This document shows, piece by piece, positions 21,142-31,114 of a stretch of DNA of 64,000 nt (positions are counted from its first letter, which is position 1; each line of letters starts with the position of its first letter). Under the pieces are notes generated by a model, which was not told the DNA's origin, ran no database searches, and saw nothing but the letters and a program-made list of their open reading frames with translations. Both the position numbers and the translations under genes were made by a program. This DNA is from Sesamum alatum. Lineage: Eukaryota; Streptophyta; Magnoliopsida; Lamiales; Pedaliaceae. The stretch lies in assembly GCA_034509735.1 (NCBI GenBank), contig JACGWO010000004.1, positions 25,277,395-25,341,394 of the forward strand, read 5' to 3'.

Positions 21142-22866
21142 GCTTGGTCCTTCCTTGGGTTGGGCTATGCCCCTTTTGGGCCTCCTTCGAGAACATGTGG
21201 GCTTTCACATAGGGCTTCGATATCTTTCCTATGACTCCTAGGAACCTCCTTGGGCTTTTGGGCCTTACTCTTGGGCCAACCAATTTAGCACATATCACAT
21301 ATAAAAAGCTAAATCGGTAGTGTTTGGAAAAAAATCAATTTTAAAACAAGCTTAACTGATTAAAGACCGCTTTGTCTCCAAGTGTTAAAAGATACTATTT
21401 TTGCTTAATATTTGAACTTGTCTTTTGATATAATCATTTTATCTCAAAAAATAATAAATGTTATTTTAATTAGTACATCTCGTACTTAGTTTTTACAAAT
21501 AATTGTCATTTATATTATTAAAATATTGAATACTATAGAAAAACTAAAATTTTTAATTCAATAATGTGCCTGCTATATAATTGATGCGTACCTGGGTCCA
21601 AATGCATTGCAAAATTCGAAGGACTTTCAATAGAATCCTAAGGTTTGAGGGGACTAGCCTGCAAAGAAGCATTTGCATTCCGATACTTAATTCAGTAAAG
21701 TGTAAAATGAAAGAAAACTTAAAATAAAGTGAGAATAAAGATAATTTATAAAGAATAATGCGATATAATTCGTGTGAGTGATAGAATCTATATAAAAGTG
21801 AGATAAAACTAGCTAGAAAATATTAAAAATGAGTGTAAGAGTGTGTAATTGCCACAGAGAAAGTGTTGAATAAGTGTTAACAAATACTTGACCTCAAGTG
21901 ATTGCATAAGGGGTCAATTTATAGCCGTTTATGGAGTCAAATTCTAGAGTTGGTTGCTGAGTGTTGTATACCTTCGAAACTCCCTTTGACTTGGCTATCA
22001 CCCAGAAGAATCCATTTGTGATTCGGATAAATATTGAGGGATATATACTTGTTCGATTGAGTCATGCTAGGTCTACCTATTTTTCTGAAAAGTTGTTACT
22101 AGATGTTTATCAGCTTCATTCCTATCCTATCAGTACGAATCTGACTAAGCTCTTTGATTTTGATGTGTCTTGATGTGTTGGCGCAATAGGATGTGTCCCG
22201 ACCAGTTGTATGATGACGTGTTCGGCTGGAATGGACTCGTTTCTTAGACCTGTCAGTTCAGTGAAAACATGTGGTAACTTTATAGACTTTTCCGTCCTTG
22301 CTGATTGGCCAGTCCGCTGATAACCAGCTAGGTTAGTTGAGGATGTTCTTTGGGCTTGGATTCCATGAAGGATTTTGGCGGCATCAAATATAATTGCTCA
22401 TTCATTGAAAATATATAAAGTTGCATGATTGCCAAAAAGATATATTTTTTTAATTAATCATAGCAATTCACTTTGTATTTTTTATGATATAGGAATAATA
22501 TTAGATAATATAAAAAAATTTAAATATTAAATATGTGAAATTATAAATTTGTTAGTGATAAATTATTTAAATCATTTGAAAATTCGAACATCTACTTTAG
22601 ATGAGCAATTTTGGAAATAAATTAAAATGGGTGAAATCAAATAAGATTATTGTAACAAGGGTAAAGTAGTCTAAAAGGAAGTTGACTTTGTTTACAAAAA
22701 AAGCCAAAGCAGTTAGAAGCACGTGCTTCTAGCTTTTGACTTAAAAATGCTCTTTTATAGCAGTTTCAAAAGTAAAAATTGGCATCTCAAACACTTCAAA
22801 AGTGCTTTTCTAAAATCAGAAGCTAAAAAGCGCTTTCTAAAAGCTCACGCAAACACTCCCTTTATC
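21142..22866. other. AT-rich interval with possible hAT-like MITE ends
   Basis: The left end ggtagtgttt (21316) and right end aaacactccc (22851-22860) form short inverted ends. The right part (22700-22860) is rich in 'aaagc' and 'gcttt' motifs and holds an internal palindrome (gaagcacgtgcttc). This composition is typical of plant hAT-like MITEs. I see no matching 8 bp target duplication, so the boundaries are doubtful. The 70-residue open frame at 21961-22173 is not recognised. The remainder shows nothing I can name. Confidence 0.35.
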
Positions 22867-22914
22867 TGGAAAAGACACTAGACATCACAAATTTCACAAT
22901 TTATACTAACTCTA

Positions 22915-23165
22915 CATTTCTTGTATGCAATTTGATGAAGTCGGTACTTTAAGAATCCAAGAGATTGCAAAATCTTCTTCTGGTGTGCCGGGAGAAATTC
23001 TCTAAATTTCAGCATAACATCATCACAAAATGCTACTGAGCAGCAAATCAATCAGCTGATGCTCTGGCAAATTTTGAAATCAACGTGGAATTACATGAAG
23101 TCTACAACGAATGTCCAAACTTCTTGACAAATTTTGTTAGCGGAGATAAATGTATCAGTTTATTA
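22915..23165 (+). pseudogene. LINE-type RNase H (RVT_3-like) remnant
   Basis: The frame through 23040-23160 reads A-A-N-Q-S-A-D-A-L-A-N-F, followed by V-E-L-H-E-V-Y-N-E-C-P. Plant non-LTR-derived RNase H-like domains end in just such an E-A-N-x-x-A-D-A-L-A motif. A TGA at 23037 sits directly before it. Only this C-terminal piece is visible, so it is a short, dead fragment. Confidence 0.5.
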
Positions 23166-24143
23166 GATCATGAATTAAGACTATGTCGAGGACACCTCTT
23201 GTTGTGACATTTGCTACATATATATCAAAGAGAAGCCTATTACTAAGTTTCCCAAAGAAGAAAAATAAGCGTTTCTAATTGGTTGATACATTTCACTTTG
23301 ACAATTGTCAACATCTGGTATATCTCGGAATATTAATTAAATTAACTATTTATATTTAAAATTGAATTTAATGAATTCCAAAATATAAATATAAAAATCT
23401 AAATTAATAACTAAAATATTATTTTTACATGTCATCATTTAATTGGGACTAAAAATTAAGTTGCCTAAATACTTACATACACACACACACACATATATAT
23501 ATATATATCAATTTGACATCAAATTTAATGAAATTTCACAAAGTATCCCATCATTTTCACGATGGTTAGAATAGACCTGTGGCTAATATTATTCATACAC
23601 TAACAATATAGTAATTGTCAAACTCCATCTTGGCGACAATGGTCTACATTTGTGTTGATTGGTAGTGCTTATTTATTTTATTTGATTTTAAAATATTTTT
23701 CATTTTTATAACTTTTAGTTATGAACTAAGAGATACAAAAAAAGATTTTATTTGTAAATGATGTTGTTAAAATTTTGTTAATAATACATATAAAGTATGT
23801 TTGATATCTTACTATTTCTGATTCTCGATCGTCTTAATTCATCACTTTATGAAGAATAGTTAAGTTTTCTTTGATTTCGAAATATTAAGAATAAAGGTAA
23901 ATAGTCATAGAAAACTATTATAAATACAACGTCCGACATAATTTTTATTCCATAAAATTGCTGCTCCAATAAGTTCTAACTGTAAACATGGCATCAGTTG
24001 TTTATGATTGTTGTTGTACATTAAAAAATTTGGACACAGTTTGCGCCATTCGATTACATGATCGATTATAGTATAATTGATTATGAGAGAATTAATTTTA
24101 AAATAATTAATTTTTAATTATTATAAAGTTTGGATTCATAATT
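23166..24143. other. AT-rich spacer with microsatellite
   Basis: No gene is seen. A compound (AC)n(AT)n microsatellite occupies 23477-23509. The rest is low-complexity AT-rich DNA. Confidence 0.6.
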
Positions 24144-25221
24144 GGGATAATTATATAAAATCCCCTTGTGTTTTCATTTATCTGCAAAAAACCCCATTGT
24201 GTTTTAAAAATATACAAAATCCCCCGCTTCGTGTTTCGTAAAACACTACGCAGAACCCCTTTTCCGTTAGTTTCGGATGGAAGTTGGGTTACACGCGCGG
24301 TTTGTGCGAAAATGCATCTTTTTTATATTTTTTCTCACATTTTTTGACTTAAACTGACCTAAATACCCTTCTTTTGTCTTATTTGAATCATTGTTTTTTA
24401 AACTTATTTTTTACTTTTATTTTAATCCATTAATTGCATTTAGATTAGATTAATTGTATTTATTTAATTAAATATTAAAATACTTAATAAGTATATAAAA
24501 TTTTTATATTTTAATACTTAAAAATTTTAAATTTTTAATAATTTAAAATAAATTATTAATATTATATAATTTTATATTTTTAAAAATTAATGTGTAATAT
24601 TTTTTTTCCTTTTCGCTGGGGCACCACCACCACCACCGACGGCGGCCGCCCAGAGAAGTGGCGACCGTCGTCGCGCTGTCTGAAGGGGCGACGGCGTCGC
24701 ACCGTAGCCCACGTCTGAAAGGGGAGACGCTCGCGGTCACCCCCTTCAGACGTTCTCTGAAGGGGCTGTCGCCCCGTCTGAAGGGGCGACGGCGCGACGC
24801 CAGGTCGGCCCCTTTCAGACGTGGGCGATGGTCGCCGTCGTCACCCGCAGAGACGGCGGCGGCGGCCGCCCCTATTTTTATAATATATTATACATATAAT
24901 GTAATATTATATATACATATATATGATTGTTTATATACACATATATATGATTGAATATATATAATTAAGAAATATATTTTAAATTGTTGAAATCTTGACC
25001 GTTCATTTTCTACTATTGAAGATCAATGGTTGTTGTAACAAGGGCATAACGGGAAATTTAGAAAAAATATTAACGGCGTTAAATACAACTGACGAAAGGG
25101 GAGAATTTGCAGTGTTTTACAAAACATGAGGGGGTCTTTTGCATATTTTTAAAATACAAGGGAATTTTTTGCAGATAAATGAAAACACAAGGGGGTTTTA
25201 TATAATTATCCCTTCATAATT
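24135..25221. mobile_element. TIR element 1 (Mutator-like, non-autonomous) with perfect 9 bp target duplication
   Basis: Element 24144-25212 (1069 bp) has terminal inverted repeats of roughly 110-120 bp. The left end reads gggataattatataaaatcc, and the right end reads as its near-exact complement. Inside the TIRs the phrases 'cccttgtgtttt' and 'gtaaaacac' recur. The 9-mer ttcataatt flanks it on both sides (24135-24143, 25213-25221). Nine-bp duplications with long TIRs are the Mutator signature. The interior has AT-rich arms around a GC-rich core (24604-24872) that is itself palindromic: gcccacgtctgaaagggg at 24707-24724 is the perfect complement of 24809-24826. No transposase is present. Confidence 0.85.
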
Positions 25222-25244
25222 AATTATATGAATGCAGATTGTAG

Positions 25245-26681
25245 TTAAACTAAAAAAAATTGCATAAAGCCCCCCTGTGTTTTAATTTTTTAGCTGAAAA
25301 CCCCCTGTGTTAATTTTATAGGTGAAAAAACCTGTGTTTTGCAAAATTTAGCACACTCTCCCCTTCCATTAGTTAGGGTTAATGACGTTAAATTTTTGAA
25401 GGAGTTGATCGTTATACCCTTGCTAAGATAACCGTTGATCTTCAATAATTAAAAATGAACGGTTCAGATTTAAGTTATTTTAAAAATATATTTTTATTAA
25501 ATTATATATATATACAGTGTTATATATACATTCATATATATATATATACAAGTATATAACTATACATCACAATTATATATACATAATATATATTACCGTA
25601 GCTACCGCCATAGCCTTTGTCGCTAGTCGTTGGTCACCACCTGGACTGTGGGTGACAACGAGGTCGCCCAAAAATTGGCTGACCTCGTTGTTGCCCGAAC
25701 CAAGCAAAAGGGGGGCTACGACGATGTCGCCTTCGCGGAGCAGGGCGACCTTGCCATCGCACCTCCGTCGCCCATTTTTTCTCTGGGCGACCGCCGTCAC
25801 CCAAATCCATGGCCAACAAGGCGTAGGCGGAGGGGGTGTTGAGAACAGTGGCTGGAATGCGAAGGCATTGTGGGGAAGACGATGGTTTCCCTTTTTTTTG
25901 TTTTAAATTTTTTATTTAATCTAATTATTTGTAACTTTTTAATTTTATATAGTTTTATATATAAATATATACATATAAAATAAATCTGATTTTGAAAAAA
26001 TATTTTATAAAAAATGAAGTAAAAATAATTTAGTTTTTCAGAATTTAAAAATAATAAAATAACAATTACATTTTTAAAACATGATAATTTTAATTTAAAT
26101 ATTATTTATATATAATATACCTTAAAATATTCTATATACTTTTTTAGTATTTTGATATTTAATTAATATATTCTATAAATAAATATAATTTGTTCAAACA
26201 TGTTTAAACTTAATAATAATTTAATTTAGTTGGTAATGTATAATTGTTATAATTGATTTTATTTATATTCATAAAAACTATATATATTAGGTATTTTAAT
26301 ATTTATTTAATATATTTTTATAAATAAATATAATTTTTGAATATTAAAATTAAATAATAAATAAAATTAATCAATAATATATAATTTATCAAAATGATGC
26401 GCATTGCAAAATCAGAGTGAAAAAATACTTGCACACTTAAATATCCAACAAAAGGGGAAAAATGGATATTTGCTAACTAAAATTAACAGTAAAAAAGACC
26501 AAAAACCATGCCAATTCGCACCACTAGCGTGTGTTCGTCACTCGCCGTTAAAATCTAATGGGGAGGGGGTATTTTTTTGCATTTTAAATACCATGGGGTC
26601 TTTTTTGCCTATAAACATAACACAAGGGGGTTTTGTGCAATTTTCCTAAAACACAGGGAGTGATGTGCAATTTACCCTTAA
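25245..26681. mobile_element. TIR element 2, same architecture as element 1
   Basis: The left end (25245-25400) carries 'gcccccctgtgtttt', 'accccctgtgtt' and 'ctccccttccattag'. The right end (26530-26681) carries their complements ('aacacaagggggtttt', 'aaaacacaggga'). The arms are AT-rich. A GC-rich core (25590-25890) holds a hairpin: gggtgacaacgaggtc at 25650-25665 pairs with 25681-25696 with two mismatches. The exact ends and target duplication are not clear. Open frames in the core, on both strands, reflect GC composition and not genes. Confidence 0.7.
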
Positions 26682-26763
26682 AAGAATAACATCATTTGAA
26701 CGTTAATAAAGGAATTAAAAGAAATTACTCAATATGCATAATGATAATTAGATTAAAAAAAAA

Positions 26764-28378
26764 GGCTAAAATGCGTAAAATCCCCCTGTTTTGAAAAATC
26801 AATGAAAAAGCCCCCTCTATTTTGAAAATAGGCGAAAACCCCCTCTGTGATTTGTAAAGTTAAGCTCAATCGCTCCTCTCCGTTAAAAGACCCTAACAGC
26901 GTTAAATTTTTGATAAATTGACCGTTATGCCCTTATTATTATATATTATTCCTTATTTTAATGACCCTTGGATCTCCTTCGATGAAATAATGACTGTCAA
27001 ATTTAATGAATTAATCTCTATCGTTAGATCTTAAAAAAATGAAAGGTCTAAATTCAACAATTTATTATATATATAAATAATTAAAAATTATAAAAAATAA
27101 ATTATTATTTTATATATAAAAATTAAAAAAAATAAAAAAACCCTACTCCCATCCCCCGCCACCCCCACCCCCGCCCTCGCCCCTGCCGCCTAGCCCCTAC
27201 CCACCCCCCGTCGCCCCCAGCCCCACCGCCTACCCCTTCCCCAGCCCCCGCCCCCGTTGTTCCCCCGCAAACGGGGGGACACGACGCCGCCCCAGCAGAT
27301 GGTGGCAGTGTCCCCCCAAATATGGTGACGTCGTCGTCGCCCACACCAAAACTGGGTGACAACGACGTCGCCCAACTAAAAGAAAGAGGACGTCGCCGTC
27401 GCCCTTCTGTGTGGGGGGCCACCGTCGCCCCTCTGTGCGGCCGCCGCCCCCAATTTTTTTTTTTTAAATTTTTTTTTGTTAACTTAATTATAGTTATTAA
27501 TATATATTTTAGTTAATTAAGATAATTTTAGATAATTATAATAATTAATAGATACTTAATTAATCTTTTTTGTCTACAATATATTGAATATAATTAAATA
27601 TTAATTTATAAATTATAAATTATTATAATTACTTAACATTTATATTCATGTAGATATCTAAATTTGAAAATAAAATTTAGTATATTAATCTTTGTAATGT
27701 AAATTTGTTTTTGGTATTTTGGTATTAATATAAATAAAATTAAGAACAAAATTATTTATATTTTTAGGAGATATGAAAATGTAAAAAAATCCTTCAAAAA
27801 AGCCTATTTCTATATTTTTGATTTTTTTCTAGTTTTTAATTTTAAAGTGAGTAAAAATTTAGTTAAGGTTTTTACTTAAATTCAATTAAAAAATTAAGTA
27901 TTTAAAAAGTTGTAATTTATTTTAAAAAAAGAAAACTAATATAAAATTTTAAAATAATAAAACACAAAAATCACATATTTTTTAATTTTAGAAATTAAAA
28001 ATTACAACAATTTTTAATTATATATGTTTTTTCTTGTTTTTTAAGTAAATACGTTTTAAAAAAATTAATTTGCTATATAGATGAAAAAAACTAATTTGTT
28101 AAAAAAACTCAAAATATGTCAAAAGAAGCCCAAGTCAAAGATATACATATCATGAGGGCATTTTAGTTAAAATCAGCCAAGTTGAGGTAAAAAACAGCTA
28201 CAAAACACCCAAAATTACATGAGGCGCGCGTGCAGCGCACCTTTCGTCAATTACTAACGAAAAGGGTATTTTTTGCTACGTTTAACAAAATACGGGGGGT
28301 TTCTTTGCCTATTTCCATATCACAGGGGGGCATTTAGCTTTTTCAACAAAACACAGGGGGGTAAATAGGAGTTTAGCC
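26764..28378. mobile_element. TIR element 3, same architecture as elements 1 and 2
   Basis: The ends are ggctaaaatgcg (26764) and gtttagcc (28378). TIRs of about 100 bp again contain 'cccccctgttttg', 'gccccctct' and 'ctcctctccgttaa' phrases and their complements. The GC-rich core (27135-27455) includes a C-rich half and a hairpin (27325-27343 with 27353-27373). Its gggtgacaacgacgtcgccc is nearly identical to the core of element 2. The 9-10 bp flanks are A-rich and only partly alike (taaaaaaaaa/taaaaataat), so the target duplication is weak evidence. Confidence 0.7.
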
Positions 28379-28526
28379 TAAAAATAATTACATTGAGATT
28401 AAAGGCTAAAAATTGTACTTTTTTATCAAAATATGATTTTGATGGATTTCAATCTAAAAAGTGATTATTAAAAAATGGCCAAACAATAGAAAAATATTGA
28501 ATTTGCACTAGAAATGAGATCTGATC

Positions 28527-29291
28527 TATTTAGGATTCGTTTGATTCAAATGAGGAAAAAGTGCAAAGGAAAATGAGGGGGGGGGGGATAATAATTTTCC
28601 TTCAAATTGTTTGCTATGATTGGAAGGAGAGTAAATCTCAAATACTTCCATTTATTTGGTACGAGGAAAACAAATTGAGAAGAAAAAACTAATTTTTGTA
28701 ATTTTACTGATTAACCATTTCTCTTCATTTTGTGTTACAAAATAAATAAGTTAATATTATACTTGAATAATTTTATTATATAAATAATTAAAAACCTTAT
28801 TAAAAAAATATTTCTTACACAAAAAACAAGAATGATAGTTATTATTAATAAAAATATTTATAAAAATGAGTATTGTTCATTTATTCTAAACTACTTAATT
28901 TATGGTTCATTTGGTTCAAGTGAGAGGAAAAGACAATTGAAAGGGGGAGGGGAAGTGAAAGGGTAATGGGGAAGGAAAGAATAATTGTTTTCCTTCGAGT
29001 TGTTTGGTATAATTGGAATGAGAGTTTATCCCAAATACTTCCATTGTTTGGTATGAGAAAAAAACAGGTGGATATAAAAAGACTAATTTTTATAATTTTA
29101 TTGATTAATCGTTTCTCTTTATTTTATATTAGAAAATAAACAAGTTAATATTATATAAAATAATTTTAGTATATAAAAAGTTTAATAATCTTATTAGTAA
29201 AAATATTCATCAAACAAGACCAAAAATATTTTTTATGAATGAAAATATCATGAAAATGAGTATTGTGCATTTATTCTAAATTATTTAGTTT
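28527..29291. repeat. Tandem duplication, about 370 bp unit
   Basis: Copy 1 starts near 28527 (taggattcgtttgattcaaa) and copy 2 near 28899 (atggttcatttggttcaag). Both run through 'tttccttc...ttgtttg', 'caaatacttccat' and 'aatgagtattg(t/c)'. A G-run (about 28577-28589) sits in copy 1. The base composition is MITE-like and no coding potential is seen. Confidence 0.75.
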
Positions 29292-30229
29292 AAATACAAT
29301 AAAAATTACTATCAATGGTTGACCACGTAGTAGTATTCCGATAATTTGATTATCTTTTCTCAAAAATTATGTACTGATATTATCACCGAAACGAAAAAAA
29401 GAATCGGGAGGAACTTATATATATTGGTAATGGAGTAAATAAAAATAAAATATGTAATTTTTTTGTCTTTTTTGCCTTATATTTTCACTTTTCCGCCTAA
29501 AATTTGGATGGAAAAGAAGTTGGATTACGAAGGAGTTTTATATATCCCGTTTTACTTCCCATCCAACTATTCTCCCTAACCAAATATCAATTTTTTTCTT
29601 ATACATCCATTTTTACTTCCAGTTTACATATACACTCACTTTTATTCCGATCAAACAAAATCTTATATAAATCAGAATTAATGACAAGTTAAGAATAAAA
29701 AATTATGAAAAATACATAAGCATATTAGCATGTTTATCTAATTGTTGATTTCGACGTAGTAGTTTTTCAGTGATTTGGTTATTTTTTCTTAAAATTATGT
29801 ATCGGTATTATCAACGGGAACGAGAAAAGAGTTTGAGAAAAATTATATATAGGGGAACATAGTAATTAAAAATAAAATATGTGTTTTTTGCTTTATACAT
29901 TGGAACTTTTATAAATTATTACTCGATAAATTAATAACTTTTCTAAAATAATAATTTTTACGGTCTCGACTTTGGCCCAAGGTTTAAATTAATAATTTCG
30001 ATAAACTAATAAGATAATAACTTTTCAAAAATCCTTATATAAATTTATGGTCCCTTCAATACTATAAATTAATAATTCTATAAAATTATAAATATAACTA
30101 GCACAACTAATATTAAAGTTACAACATTTTTCTACACCTAAAATCATAAATCCAAACTTGAGAACAAAAAAGATAATTAAAAAGAAACTACAAGAATACT
30201 TTTGTAAAGTACTATAATGACTGTTCAGG
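29292..30229. repeat. AT-rich spacer with a duplicated block of about 148 bp
   Basis: Blocks 29318-29465 and 29743-29890 are alike ('cgtagtagt', 'aaaattatgta(c/t)', 'aaaataaaatatgt'). Between them, 29500-29670 is a purine/pyrimidine-rich segment whose reverse complement resembles the start of the 28527 repeat. This could be the other end of one disrupted MITE. No gene is seen. Confidence 0.5.
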
Positions 30230-31114
30230 AAAAAAAAAAAAAAAGGGAAGTTTGTAAAGACCCTCAAAATGACTGTTCGGAAACCCACCATCAAAACCCC
30301 TACCACCAACCTCACTGCTCGGAAAAATCCAAGAAAGAGAAAAACCACTGCTCGGAATTTTCCAAGAAAGAGAAAAACCGAAGGGCCTAAAGAAGGGCTT
30401 CGTGATTCACCAATCTGCACCCGACCGCCCAAGAAAACCAAGAAATGCAGGGTAAAGACGGGCTTCTTGGTTCACCAATCTGCACATGCAGCCTCGTGAA
30501 AGAGCCACGGTGGAGTTCGTGGTGGAGTGCGCCGAGGACGGCCGACTCAAGGCTTCGAACGTGACGGCGCCTGATGGTGCCCCTGTGCAAGACAGCACAC
30601 GCCTGGAGAAGCAGCGACGGAGGTTGGGTACAACGGAGGTAGCAGGTGGGTACAACACAGAAAAATCCGAGAAGGAAAAACTCCACTGGTAAAAACCCTC
30701 AAAACCACTATTATCTTCCTTTCATTTCATTTCTTGAATTTTTGGTGAAGAAGGTTTGTATTTTTTGGGGTTTTTTGAGTTAGGGTTTTCGTGTATTGAT
30801 AAGGCTATTGTGGGATGTGCTTGGAATTCTCGGGTGGTTTTTAATTTGATTGGGTTTTTGTTTTGAAGTCGGAGGATTAGTGGATGTTTCTTGATTACTT
30901 AGAAGACGTTTATGTCTTATCTAGTTAGCGTTTGTTCAGAGATGATAGGTGGAGTCCTGTGTTTCATACTGTCAATTTTATGGGTTAATTCTGGATTGTG
31001 TGAATTAGGGTTTATTGGACATTTTTAATGTTCTCTGATGTCGCCTTGAATTGATTTTTGATATTTTGTTATCAAAAGAATGCACGTTTTCTGAAATATG
31101 TTATAATGTTGCAG
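30230..31114 (+). other. Likely former 5' region of the MATH gene, with short duplications
   Basis: This segment is less AT-rich. A block of about 34 bp is duplicated in tandem (actgctcggaa...gagaaaaacc, 30316-30378), and 'ttcaccaatctgcac' occurs twice (30407, 30471). From 30700 the composition turns T-rich like a plant 5' UTR or intron, ending in the acceptor 'ttataatgttgcag' at 31101-31114. I could not find the acidic N-terminal exon that normally precedes the MATH exon in this family. Open frames on both strands at 30269-30692 are not recognised. Confidence 0.4.

Noticed and set aside
24543..24954. Open frames in the GC core of TIR element 1
   Set aside because: They are due to GC composition and palindromic repeats. 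Frames exist on both strands with low-complexity products.
25517..25906. Overlapping open frames in the core of TIR element 2
   Set aside because: The same composition effect applies; the hairpin structure explains open frames on both strands.
27123..27516. Gly/Arg-rich open frames in the core of TIR element 3
   Set aside because: A C-rich low-complexity stretch gives the Gly-rich products on the minus strand. There are no domains.
30387..30692. Overlapping open frames on both strands before the MATH relic
   Set aside because: No family match. The duplicated short blocks and the missing acidic N-terminal exon argue against a coding exon here.
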